In this document: positions 1-7,562 of the stretch, piece by piece
Position numbering within the stretch: position 1 is the stretch's first letter
Layout: each line of letters starts with the position of its first letter
DNA from: UBA11524 sp963642705
Lineage (GTDB): Bacteria > Bacillota > Clostridia > Christensenellales > Aristaeellaceae
Direction of reading: 5' to 3'
Length of the DNA stretch: 34,016 bases
NCBI GenBank assembly: GCA_963642705.1
Contig: CAVIHU010000020.1
Span: 1-34,016 of the forward strand
Translations under genes and position numbers: made by a program
The notes under the pieces: model-generated
The model's input: only the letters and a program-made list of their open reading frames with translations
Database searches by the model: none
What the model was told of the DNA's origin: nothing

Positions 1-52
1 TGGTGCCAATGTTTACGTGGGGCTTTTTGCGCTCGTAACGTTCCTTAGCCAT
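1..52 (-). CDS. tuf: Elongation factor Tu, N-terminal fragment (cut by window edge)
   Basis: Read on the minus strand, the first 17 codons give MAKERYERKKPHVNIGT, the well-known N-terminus of bacterial EF-Tu. This GTPase delivers aminoacyl-tRNA to the ribosome. The ATG is at 50-52 and is preceded by an AAGGAGG Shine-Dalgarno site about 8 bases upstream. The P-loop and the rest of the protein lie outside the window. A tRNA-Gly gene lies 72 bases upstream on the same strand behind a consensus promoter, so the two are probably cotranscribed. The assignment rests on only 17 residues, but they are distinctive. Confidence 0.93.
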   Translation of the reverse strand, partial: MAKERYERKKPHVNIGT

Positions 53-83
53 TGGGATTTCCTCCTTATATTCGCGTAAAACT

Positions 84-99
84 GCGAAGGTAGCTTCGC
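84..99 (-). other. Short hairpin between tRNA-Gly and tuf
   Basis: On the minus strand GCGAAG-CTAC-CTTCGC forms a 6-bp stem with a 4-base loop, followed by AGTTTTAC. It lies between the tRNA 3' end and the tuf Shine-Dalgarno site. It could be a weak terminator or attenuator, or a processing signal separating tRNA from mRNA. The T-run is too short for a strong terminator call. Confidence 0.4.
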
Positions 100-124
100 T
101 GCTTTCCGGCGGCAGATGCGGTAT

Positions 125-198
125 TGGAGCAGGCGATGGGAATCGAACCCACAAGACCAGCTTGGGAAGCTGGAGTTTTACCACTAAACTACGCCTGC
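125..198 (-). tRNA. tRNA-Gly (anticodon CCC)
   Basis: The reverse complement folds as a tRNA. The acceptor stem GCAGGCG/CGCCTGC is perfect. The D arm contains GTTTAGTGGTAAAAC. The anticodon stem CCAGC/GCTGG encloses the loop TTCCCAA, giving anticodon CCC (reads GGG). The T arm has GGTTCGATTCC, and the 3' CCA is encoded (complement of 125-127) after discriminator T. The gene is transcribed toward tuf. Confidence 0.95.
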
Positions 199-240
199 AT
201 GTCCCGCATCAAGCCTAACCAGACTTGTCAGACAAGGTAT

Positions 241-269
241 ATTGTAAACATTTCGGCAGAGATTGTCAA
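241..269 (-). promoter_or_regulatory. Promoter for tRNA-Gly and tuf
   Basis: On the minus strand, TTGACA (264-269) and TACAAT (241-246) are separated by exactly 17 bases. This near-perfect sigma-A promoter lies about 43 bases upstream of the mature tRNA 5' end. Such a strong match fits a highly expressed tRNA and EF-Tu unit. Confidence 0.85.
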
Positions 270-361
270 GCGTTTCAGACATTTTTTCATCTTTTTGATA
301 ACGGAAATGTTTTTTACGGGCATTGTTTTCTCATGTGCTTCATCAATTTCATCCAATCCGG

Positions 362-390
362 TTGCATCGTTCTGCAATCCCTGCTATAAT
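362..390 (+). promoter_or_regulatory. Promoter for the 485-3165 operon
   Basis: TTGCAT (362-367), a 17-base spacer and TATAAT (385-390), with a TG motif one base upstream of the -10 (extended -10). It lies about 95 bases upstream of the first ATG and should drive the three-gene operon. Confidence 0.75.
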
Positions 391-484
391 AAGGTTGGTT
401 TTCTTTGTATAAGCAGCATTGAAGCGCCGTGAGCGCGATGTACATCATTGCCGCCGGCGACAACAAACGACAGGAGCGCATTTC

Positions 485-1639
485 ATGCAAGGCAGAAATC
501 CTTCCACCCCGATTCCGGATCCCGATCAAAAGCGGCGGCAGCGTTTCAGAATGCTTCGCAACTGCAGCATCGTGCTGCTCGTCGTCGTTGTAATCGTTCT
601 GACCATCAACCTTGTGCGTTATTTCACGCGCAGCCACTCCATCAGCGTCTATACGCTCCCCTGCTTCTCCCATCAGGATGTTACCGTATTCCGCGACGGC
701 GTACTGTATTATGACGGCGAATCCATCCACTACATCAGCTCCACCGGCAGCGTCATCTGGTCATACGCCGTCGGTTCGGATGCTTCCTTCAGCGTGTCGG
801 ATGATCATTTGATCGCCTGGTCCGGCACACAGCTGTTCATCGTCAACTCGAACGGCAAGCCCACCTATAATGAGCCCATGACGAGCGAAATTCAGTTTGC
901 GCGCATCGGCTCGAAGAATGCCATCATCGTGATCGGTGACACGACCGACCCTGAGGTCAGGATGGTTGACCTGAACGGCCAACTGCTCGACAGCGAAGAT
1001 TCCGTGTTTGACGGAATGATGCTGCTTGACTGCGGCTTCTTCGGCACAGGCGAAGAGTATTGCTGGACGCTGAGCATGGACGTTTACAACCCGACGCTGG
1101 CGACCTACCTGCACACCTTCCAGGTCAACAAGATGAACACCGGCAATGTCAATCTTGGCGATCACCTCGTTTACAAGGTATTCTACGCAAATGGCAGTCT
1201 GTACGTGTTCGACACGCAGCAGCTGACCACCTACGACTACCGCGGCGTTCAGGACGCTTCCGGCACTGAGCTGATTTATGGCTGGCGGCTGATGAACCAC
1301 AGCCTATCCTCGCGCGGCATGCCGCAGATGCTTTTCGCACCGACAAACCAGACGAGCAGTCAGATTGCCGTCACTGAATTGCGTGTTCTGACATCCTCGA
1401 TGGACAATCATATCACCCTGCCGACCTCCTGCGTCGGAGCAGCGATTGACAGCACGCGCCTGTATGCTTTCTCATCCTCCTACCTCTTTACGGCACCGCT
1501 GAACAGCCAGCGTTTTGTCGCGTATGCCGTATCCCTGCCTGACGGGCGCGCCATTTCCTCGCTGATCGGCATCACGGACAACAACTACGCAATCGTCACC
1601 AGCGGCACGGAGGTTTACAGCATTTCGCTGCCGCAATAA
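485..1639 (+). CDS. Membrane-anchored beta-propeller-like protein (DUF5711-like), function unknown
   Basis: A 384-residue protein starting at the ATG at 485. That start is chosen because AGGAG at 472-476 sits 8 bases upstream; the same frame is open further upstream without a comparable site. After a basic, proline-containing N-terminus there is one transmembrane helix at about residues 27-45, rich in V/L/I. The remainder should be extracellular. It carries repeated short beta-strand motifs (for example VLYYDGESIHYISSTG and LIAWSGTQLFIVNSNGK) that resemble a PQQ/WD-type propeller. The pattern fits the Clostridia family I know as DUF5711, from memory only. It is first in an operon with uridine kinase (21-base gap). 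No enzymatic residues are recognisable. It may be a surface sensor or scaffold, but nothing here proves that. Confidence 0.8.
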   Translation: MQGRNPSTPIPDPDQKRRQRFRMLRNCSIVLLVVVVIVLTINLVRYFTRSHSISVYTLPCFSHQDVTVFRDGVLYYDGESIHYISSTGSVIWSYAVGSDASFSVSDDHLIAWSGTQLFIVNSNGKPTYNEPMTSEIQFARIGSKNAIIVIGDTTDPEVRMVDLNGQLLDSEDSVFDGMMLLDCGFFGTGEEYCWTLSMDVYNPTLATYLHTFQVNKMNTGNVNLGDHLVYKVFYANGSLYVFDTQQLTTYDYRGVQDASGTELIYGWRLMNHSLSSRGMPQMLFAPTNQTSSQIAVTELRVLTSSMDNHITLPTSCVGAAIDSTRLYAFSSSYLFTAPLNSQRFVAYAVSLPDGRAISSLIGITDNNYAIVTSGTEVYSISLPQ

Positions 1640-1660
1640 GCCTGAAACGGAGGGACGCGC

Positions 1661-2299
1661 ATGATTCTCATCGGCATCTGCGGCGCGAGCGGCAGCGGCA
1701 AATCCACGCTGGCACAGGCACTCTCCGATAAGCTTGGCGACCACTGCCTCGTCATCCAGCAGGACTGTTATTACCGCGACCACCCTGATCTCCCGTTTGA
1801 TGACCGCGCACAGCTCAATTATGACGAGCCGGGCATCTTCGACCATGACCTGCTTCTTTCGGACATGAAACAGCTGCTTTCCGGTCATCCCATCACGCGC
1901 AAGGCGTATGACTACGCGCTGCACCGCCGTGCCGATGCGGATGAGCTGCTCTATCCGCGCGATGTCATCATTCTGGAAGGAATTCACTGCTTTTACGACC
2001 CGCGCCTGATGGATTTAATGTTCCTCAAGCTCTACATCAAGGTAGACGCTGACATCTGCCTGCTTCGGCGGATCAACCGCGACATTGTCGAGCGGCAGCG
2101 CTCCATCGGCAGCATCTCGAACCAGTATCTTTCCACCGTCCGACCCATGTTCAATGCATACATTGCCAATTATGTAGCCTTCGCAGATGTCATCATTGCC
2201 GGCGGCGGCAAAAACGCGCGCATTGTCGATATTTTGACCGGCTATGTGACCGATGCGCTCAATAAGCAGACAAATCAGCAAGGAGGACATCCATCATGA
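1661..2299 (+). CDS. udk: Uridine kinase
   Basis: A 212-residue P-loop kinase that phosphorylates uridine (and usually cytidine) to the monophosphate in pyrimidine salvage. The Walker A motif GASGSGKS is at residues 8-15. The family pattern follows: QQDCYYRD near residue 37, the YDEPGIFDHD segment, the ILEGIHCF strand near residue 107, and the lid arginines in RRINRDIVERQRS. The length matches the uridine kinase family. The ATG at 1661 is preceded by GGAGGG. The stop overlaps the next start in an ATGA, so translation of the DUF362 gene is probably coupled. The last residues (NKQTNQQGGHPS) are low-complexity. A related phosphoribulokinase/uridine kinase family member with another substrate cannot be excluded. 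Confidence 0.85.
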   Translation: MILIGICGASGSGKSTLAQALSDKLGDHCLVIQQDCYYRDHPDLPFDDRAQLNYDEPGIFDHDLLLSDMKQLLSGHPITRKAYDYALHRRADADELLYPRDVIILEGIHCFYDPRLMDLMFLKLYIKVDADICLLRRINRDIVERQRSIGSISNQYLSTVRPMFNAYIANYVAFADVIIAGGGKNARIVDILTGYVTDALNKQTNQQGGHPS

Positions 2300-3165
2300 A
2301 ATCAAGGGTCTATTTCACGCGCAGCATCACGCCTGAAAACGTGCTGAAGCTCTACGATGCATGTGGGCTGCCGCTGACAGACAGCATCGCCGTCAAGCTC
2401 CATTCCGGCGAAAAGGGCAATCAGAACTTTATCGGTCCTGATTTCTGGCGCCCGATGATCGAGCGGGTGCACGGAACGGTCGTCGAATGCAATACCGCCT
2501 ACGAGGGCTCGCGCAACACCACCGATGTCCACTGGCAAACGATGCGAGACCACGGTTGGGCAGATGCCTTCACGGTCGACATCATGGATTCGGAGGCGCC
2601 CGATTTGCAGCTCCTCATTCCGAACGGCCGCGTCATTCAGAAGAACTATGTCGGCAGCCACCTCACGCGCTATGACTCTCTGCTTGTCCTAAGCCACTTC
2701 AAGGGTCACCCGATGGGCGGCTTCGGCGGTGCGCTCAAGCAGCTCTCCATCGGTATTGCGTCCTCCTACGGCAAGCTGTACATTCATGGTGCCGGCGACC
2801 CTGCCGTCAATTTCGGTGCGGATCATGACAGTTTTCTCGCTTCCATGGCAGATGCGGCATCATCGGTCGCGAAACGCTTCAGCGGCAGGTCGGTATACAT
2901 CAATGTCATGAAAAATCTCTCTGTTGACTGCGACTGCTGCGCTGTTGCAGAGGATCCCTGCATGGCGGACATTGGCATGATGGCGTCGCTTGACCCGATT
3001 GCAGTTGACCAGGCATGCCTTGACATGGTGTACGCTGCGACTGACGACCCCGGACAGAAGCATTTCCTCGAGCGTGTCGAAAGCCGCCATGGCGTTTACA
3101 CCATCGAGTGCGCAGAAGCGCTCGGCTTCGGCTCGCGCGAATACGAAAAGCTTTCGATCGACTAA
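2296..3165 (+). CDS. DUF362 domain-containing protein
   Basis: A 289-residue cytosolic protein with the DUF362 pattern: an early SIAVKLHSGEKGN strand, VVECNTAYEGSRN, the glycine-rich HFKGHPMGGFGGALKQLSIG segment (about residues 134-153), and a late cysteine cluster (CDCC, then C) followed by DPIAVDQACLDMV. In this family the cysteines are thought to bind metal or an iron-sulfur centre. The reaction is not established. Some relatives also carry a 4Fe-4S ferredoxin domain, and this one does not. It starts at the ATG overlapping the udk stop, with AAGGAGGA just upstream. It is the last gene of the operon and is followed directly by a strong terminator. Confidence 0.85.
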   Translation: MKSRVYFTRSITPENVLKLYDACGLPLTDSIAVKLHSGEKGNQNFIGPDFWRPMIERVHGTVVECNTAYEGSRNTTDVHWQTMRDHGWADAFTVDIMDSEAPDLQLLIPNGRVIQKNYVGSHLTRYDSLLVLSHFKGHPMGGFGGALKQLSIGIASSYGKLYIHGAGDPAVNFGADHDSFLASMADAASSVAKRFSGRSVYINVMKNLSVDCDCCAVAEDPCMADIGMMASLDPIAVDQACLDMVYAATDDPGQKHFLERVESRHGVYTIECAEALGFGSREYEKLSID

Positions 3166-3178
3166 CTTAATAGGAAAA

Positions 3179-3217
3179 AGCGGCTGTATTCCTGCAATCT
3201 ACAGGAGTACAGCCGCT
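3179..3217. terminator. Bidirectional rho-independent terminator
   Basis: A 16-base arm at 3179-3194 pairs with 3202-3217 (AGCGGCTGTA... / ...TACAGCCGCT) with few mismatches. ATTTTT follows on the plus strand and an A-run precedes it, giving T's on the minus strand. It sits between the convergent DUF362 and histidine kinase genes and can end both operons. Confidence 0.9.
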
Positions 3218-3229
3218 ATTTTTGATGGA

Positions 3230-4570
3230 TCACTCCGCCTTTTCAGCATCGTATCCCTCCGGCAAGGGAATCAGCACGGTCATGATGAACCATCCATCCT
3301 GCTGTTCAAGCGTCAGGCAGCCGCCGTATTTTTCCGCCGCCTTTCGGATACTTTTGATGCCATAGCCGTGGCTTTCCTTATTTTTCTTCGTTGTCGCCGG
3401 AATCCCGTCGCGCAGGTCAACTGCCTTGTTCGTGCAGTTCTCCACGCGGATGAGCAGAAAGCGGTTCTGCGTGCGCACTGTCAGCTTAATCAAGCGCATG
3501 CTCGTGTCCTCAATCTGCTCTACACACTCAATGGCATTGTCAATCGCATTGCCGAACAGCGAACAGATATCCATCATGTCCATAAAGCCAAGGTCATGCG
3601 CATCCGCAAAGCATGTCATAACGATGTTCTCTTCTGCGCAGCGCAGGCTCTTGCTCGTCAGGAACGTATCCAGAATCGAGTTGCCCGTTTTGACCTCCGC
3701 CTCGTACATCGTGACGACCTTTTCCATCTCGCGCAGGTAAGATTCTCGTTTCTTGTCGCTCTTTTCGTTGCGGATGAATTCGATTTGGTGCTTCAGGTCA
3801 TGGTACACCTGATGAATCGCCCTGTTATTCGCGTCAAATTGACGATATTGCTCATATTGCCGGTTGAACAGGCTCTCCATTGCCTCCAGTTCATGGCTGA
3901 GATGCAGCTCCGTGCGCGCGATATCATGCGCAAAGAGCATGACCATGCCTCCGAAATCAATCAGCGTACGTGAATACAGGATGCCCGTGCCAAGCGACTC
4001 GGAAAAGATATTGTCCTGGAACGCGAAGTTGAAGTTGCTCAGGCAGAAAGCAGACAAGGCAATCGCCGTGCCGCTTATCAGCTCCTGGCTGTTAATCCGC
4101 ATGCCGCCGCGCATGATGCGATGCTTCCTGTTGACGATCCAGAGCACGCAGAATACAACCGCATACACAGCAATCATAACCACCCACGTGCCCGTCAGCC
4201 CGATGACATCATCCTTCAGCAAATAGTAGTTGATTTGCCATTCCAGCGATGCGGCAAACTCCGCCGTGATGAACGCATGCGCCCACATGTATCCTGCCAG
4301 CGTGAACGGCACTTTGCAGGATGCGACAATCATTCCCAGCATGCCTGACAGGCACAGTGCCATTGCGCCCACCCACCAGAGGCCGGTCGTCTGCTGATTC
4401 AGCTCATTGAAGCTCAGCAGAATACCGAAGGACAGGATGTATATGCCGATTTGCTGCCAGCTTTTCGCGCCAAATCTTTTTCTCTGCGGATAAATGTACA
4501 GCAGGCATGCCAGCCACTCCGCAATCGCCGTATGTGCGCGAGGGAAAAAACCAACCTCCAGGAATTCCAT
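3230..4570 (-). CDS. GHKL-domain sensor histidine kinase (AgrC/LytS-like)
   Basis: A 446-residue membrane kinase. The first ~215 residues hold roughly six hydrophobic segments (for example 42-55, 66-84, 90-106, 125-147, 163-181, 197-214) and act as the sensor. A linker (about 216-250) leads to the phosphoacceptor motif YHDLKH with His257. The ATPase half has an N box (SLFGNAIDNAIE, Asn341 and Asn345) and a G box (HGYGIKSI, about 401-408), as in kinases of peptide-responsive and nutrient-responsive LytTR systems. The ATG overlaps the response-regulator stop (TAATG), so translation is coupled. No AgrB- or AgrD-like gene is nearby, so the signal is unknown. The gene is the 3' end of an operon with glf and a glycosyltransferase. 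Confidence 0.9.
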   Translation of the reverse strand: MEFLEVGFFPRAHTAIAEWLACLLYIYPQRKRFGAKSWQQIGIYILSFGILLSFNELNQQTTGLWWVGAMALCLSGMLGMIVASCKVPFTLAGYMWAHAFITAEFAASLEWQINYYLLKDDVIGLTGTWVVMIAVYAVVFCVLWIVNRKHRIMRGGMRINSQELISGTAIALSAFCLSNFNFAFQDNIFSESLGTGILYSRTLIDFGGMVMLFAHDIARTELHLSHELEAMESLFNRQYEQYRQFDANNRAIHQVYHDLKHQIEFIRNEKSDKKRESYLREMEKVVTMYEAEVKTGNSILDTFLTSKSLRCAEENIVMTCFADAHDLGFMDMMDICSLFGNAIDNAIECVEQIEDTSMRLIKLTVRTQNRFLLIRVENCTNKAVDLRDGIPATTKKNKESHGYGIKSIRKAAEKYGGCLTLEQQDGWFIMTVLIPLPEGYDAEKAE

Positions 4571-5277
4571 TATGCCTTGCCGCCTCCCAGATACTTTGTC
4601 AGCGCCTCCATGAAAGCCTTACGGCGCGGTCTGGAAATGGCAAGCGGCTTGCCATGGACGATGGCCACGCCGTTTTCGATGCGCTCCACATGACGCAGAT
4701 TCACCAGATAACAGCTGTTGCACCGGAAGAAGCCGTAATCCGCGAGCATTTCCTCCACGCTCTTCATGCTCTTCCACAGTTGGAACGTTTCCTGCTCCGT
4801 GTAGATACAGACGGCGTGCCCTTCCGTCTCAACGTATTCAATTTGACTGACATCGATGCGTGCAAGTCCCGTTTCGGTCGGCAGGGTGATATAGCGTTTC
4901 GGCTTCTGTGCCATCAGATGCTCCACGCGAATCAGCAGTTGACGCAGCATCAGGTAATTGACCGGCTTCAGCACAAAGTCCAGCGCATTGACCGAGTAAC
5001 CGCGAATCGCGTAATTGACCATATTCGTAATGAAAACAAGGTACACATCCTCATCCCGTTCGCGGATTCGCTGCGCCGTTTCCATGCCGTCAAGGTGCTT
5101 CATCTGGATATCGAGGAAAATCACGTCATAAGACGCCGAATAATTCTCCAGAATCTCAACGCCGTCGGAAAACAGGCTGATTTTCACCTCATTCGTGCGT
5201 CCCTGATAGTACTCCAGCACATAGTTCTTGAGCTGTTCCTGCACGGATGCCTCATCTTCTACAATTGCCAAGCGCAC
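4570..5277 (-). CDS. LytTR-family response regulator
   Basis: A 235-residue two-domain regulator. The receiver domain (1 to ~118) has the acidic pocket E7/D8, the phosphoacceptor Asp56 in DVIFLDIQM, and Lys104 in FVLKPVNY. The C-terminal LytTR DNA-binding domain (about 134-231) includes IEYVETEGHAVCIYT, FFRCNSCYLVNL and ISRPRRKAFMEAL. The start codon is GTG at 5275-5277, with an AGGTGG-type ribosome site about 10 bases upstream. An upstream ATG is not available because glf ends 24 bases away. It works with the adjacent histidine kinase. LytTR proteins bind paired 9-bp sites about two helical turns apart. I did not find an obvious pair in this window. Confidence 0.92.
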   Translation of the reverse strand: MRLAIVEDEASVQEQLKNYVLEYYQGRTNEVKISLFSDGVEILENYSASYDVIFLDIQMKHLDGMETAQRIRERDEDVYLVFITNMVNYAIRGYSVNALDFVLKPVNYLMLRQLLIRVEHLMAQKPKRYITLPTETGLARIDVSQIEYVETEGHAVCIYTEQETFQLWKSMKSVEEMLADYGFFRCNSCYLVNLRHVERIENGVAIVHGKPLAISRPRRKAFMEALTKYLGGGKA

Positions 5278-5301
5278 CTGTTTTCCACCACCTTTTGCTT
5301 C

Positions 5302-6414
5302 TTATTGCAGTTCCTTGCGTACGCAGTCAATCGCCGCACGAAGCGTGTCATCCATATCCATGTACTTGTACAGCCCGAGGCGTCCGCCGAAAATCACGTT
5401 CGGCTCCCCTGCCGCCTTCTGCTGATATTTTGCATACAGTGCGCCGTTCTCCGCATCATTGACCGGATAATACGGTTCATCGCCGTGCTTCCATGCCGCC
5501 GGATATTCGTATGTCACGACCGTGTGCGGCAATGCAAGCACATCCGCCTGACCGTAAGCAAAGTGCTTGTGCTCGATGACTCGCGTATACGGCACTTCGG
5601 CATTCGTGTCGTTAATGACCGCATTACCCTGATAATCCTGCACGGGCAAATCCTTCGTGTCGAATCGAAGCGAACGATACGAAAGCGCACCGTAGCACTC
5701 ATCGAAATACTGGTCAATGGGACCGGTGTAGACAATCTTGTCCGCAAGCCGTGTCCATGTCGCGCGATCCGTCAAAAAATCAGCATTCAGGCGCACCTCG
5801 ATACCCTCAAGCATCTTCTCGACCATCGCTGTGTAACCCTTATCCGGAATCCCCTGATAGCGGTCATTGAAGTAGTTGTTGTCATACGTCAGGCGAACCG
5901 GCAGTCGGCGGATAATGAACGCAGGAAGTTCGCTGCACTTGCGTCCCCACTGTTTCTCGCTGTAACCGCGCACAAGCGCCTCGTAAATATCGCGCCCGAC
6001 AAGTGAAATTGCCTGTTCCTCGAGGTTCTTCGGTTCCCCGGTAATTTCTCTGCGCTGCTTCTCGATAATTTCCCGCGCTTCTTCCGGCTTCGTCACGCCC
6101 CACATCGCATAGAACGTATTCATGTTGAACGGCATGTGGTATAGCTTGTTCCTGTACTTTGCAAGCGGCGCATTTGTAAAGCGGTTGAACGTTGCAAAGC
6201 GGTTGGCATACTGCCAGACCTCCTCGTCATCCGTGTGGAAAATATGCGCGCCGTAGCGATGCACCGCGATGCCGCCGACATCCTCTGTATAGATATTGCC
6301 GCCAATGTGACTCCGGCGGTCGATCACGAGCACCTTTTTGCCGCGTTCCTTCGCCATCTGCGCAAACGCCGCACCGAACAGCCCTGCGCCGACAATCAGA
6401 TAATCATACTGCAT
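5302..6414 (-). CDS. glf: UDP-galactopyranose mutase
   Basis: A 370-residue flavoenzyme that interconverts UDP-galactopyranose and UDP-galactofuranose, the donor for galactofuranose-containing surface glycans. The N-terminal FAD motif GAGLFG is at residues 9-14, followed by the family-typical HIGGN and RYGAHIFHT segments. YSEKQWGR and the C-terminal GRLGLYKYMDMD segment are also characteristic. The length matches bacterial Glf. The ATG at 6414 is chosen because CAGGAGGA lies 7 bases upstream; the frame stays open further upstream into the glycosyltransferase gene, but without a ribosome site. It starts 16 bases after the glycosyltransferase stop and ends 24 bases before the response regulator. 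Confidence 0.95.
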   Translation of the reverse strand: MQYDYLIVGAGLFGAAFAQMAKERGKKVLVIDRRSHIGGNIYTEDVGGIAVHRYGAHIFHTDDEEVWQYANRFATFNRFTNAPLAKYRNKLYHMPFNMNTFYAMWGVTKPEEAREIIEKQRREITGEPKNLEEQAISLVGRDIYEALVRGYSEKQWGRKCSELPAFIIRRLPVRLTYDNNYFNDRYQGIPDKGYTAMVEKMLEGIEVRLNADFLTDRATWTRLADKIVYTGPIDQYFDECYGALSYRSLRFDTKDLPVQDYQGNAVINDTNAEVPYTRVIEHKHFAYGQADVLALPHTVVTYEYPAAWKHGDEPYYPVNDAENGALYAKYQQKAAGEPNVIFGGRLGLYKYMDMDDTLRAAIDCVRKELQ

Positions 6415-6430
6415 TGCTGCATCCTCCTGT

Positions 6431-7444
6431 TTAATTGAAGCCGTAGATTTTCTGCGTAATCTTATAGCCCAGCAGCGCAACGTGCCGCCCGAATTTGCCC
6501 GGCAGATGCAGAATAGTGCCCATGAAGCCATGACGGAGTTTGCCGTATACAAACGGATCCTCTTTCTCGATGAACTGCCACAGCTCCGCCTTTTTCTGCC
6601 TGTTCTCTTCCGTGCCGCTCTTAAGCAGAAGAATCGAAGAAACCGTCGTGATAATCTCCAGATAGCGCAGCATATACTTCTGCTTGCGGGCGTTTTCCAC
6701 CTTGCTCACGTCCACCTCAGACACCAGCATACGATTGACGCGCAGTGCCTGATCAATCCGGCGGATCATGACATCCTCATGCACGGACTGGTCGTCGCGC
6801 CCGATAAAGTAATGATAGAAGTCCTCATCAAGATAATACATCTTCTTGACATACGGCAGCGGCTGATAGACGTACAGCTCATCGACATAGAACGTGTGCT
6901 TCGGCAGATTCAGTCCGCATTCATGCAGCAGCTCCGTCCGGTAAATAACGGAGTGCATCAGCAGATACTCGCCAATCCTGAAGCGCGTTTCATCCCAGCC
7001 GAATTCACGTCCAACCGGCACGGCATGGCGGTACTGCATCACGTGCTTGTGCTTCACGCCAACCTTGTCATAGACATAGTTGCAAATCAGCATGTCGACG
7101 TCGCTTTTCTCTGCCACAAACGTCCGCAGCTGATTGAGGACATGCTTCAGGCTGTCCTCATCGACCCAGTCATCCGAATCAACAACCTTGAAGTAACGAC
7201 CGGTCGCGTTGCGCAGTCCGAACATGACTGCATCGCCGTGACCGCCGTTCTCCTTATGCACTGCCTTGACAATGGTCGGGTACTTTGCCTGATATTCATC
7301 GGCAATTTTCGCCGTATCGTCCTTCGAACCGTCATTAACAACAAGAATTTCCATTTCTTCGCCGCCGGACAGCAGCGTTTCGATCGCATGACGCATATAA
7401 TCCTGAGAATTATAGGACGGTATGGCAACCGACAATAGTTTCAT
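6431..7444 (-). CDS. Family 2 glycosyltransferase
   Basis: A 337-residue GT-A fold glycosyltransferase. The N-terminal half shows SVAIPSYNSQDYM, the nucleotide-binding VVNDGSKDDT (about residues 35-44), ENGGHGDA and the metal-binding VDSDDW (Asp89/Asp91/Asp92). The C-terminal part (after ~230) is basic and partly hydrophobic, suggesting membrane association. The acceptor and sugar cannot be read from sequence. Its place directly before glf suggests a surface polysaccharide, possibly one containing galactofuranose. The ATG at 7444 has AAAGGA about 9 bases upstream. I see no convincing promoter just before it, so part of its transcription may come from the upstream GH3/symporter unit through the long hairpin at 7479-7541. 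Confidence 0.9.
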   Translation of the reverse strand: MKLLSVAIPSYNSQDYMRHAIETLLSGGEEMEILVVNDGSKDDTAKIADEYQAKYPTIVKAVHKENGGHGDAVMFGLRNATGRYFKVVDSDDWVDEDSLKHVLNQLRTFVAEKSDVDMLICNYVYDKVGVKHKHVMQYRHAVPVGREFGWDETRFRIGEYLLMHSVIYRTELLHECGLNLPKHTFYVDELYVYQPLPYVKKMYYLDEDFYHYFIGRDDQSVHEDVMIRRIDQALRVNRMLVSEVDVSKVENARKQKYMLRYLEIITTVSSILLLKSGTEENRQKKAELWQFIEKEDPFVYGKLRHGFMGTILHLPGKFGRHVALLGYKITQKIYGFN

Positions 7445-7478
7445 AACGATTCTTTCCTTTCTAATAGCATGAAAGAAA

Positions 7479-7541
7479 GGCAGCGCCCTTCAAACATGAT
7501 TCTGCATCGGTGTGACGCATCATCCTGCCGCTGACGCTGCC
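7479..7541 (-). terminator. Long-loop hairpin, possible leaky terminator
   Basis: GGCAGCG (7479-7485) and CGCTGCC (7535-7541) form a 7-bp GC-rich stem with a loop of about 49 bases. On the minus strand TTTCTTTC follows. It lies between the symporter stop and the glycosyltransferase start. The large loop makes it a weak candidate, so readthrough is plausible. Confidence 0.4.
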
Positions 7542-7562
7542 CCTTTTCACCAATCTTACGTC

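Noticed and set aside
3230..5277. Complete Agr-type quorum-sensing system
   Set aside because: The kinase and regulator fit the type, but no AgrB-like protease or AgrD-like peptide gene lies next to them.
4507..6006. Open frame of about 499 codons antisense to the response regulator and glf
   Set aside because: Spans two real genes and their boundary on the other strand. Composition is typical of an antisense shadow, with no recognisable motif.
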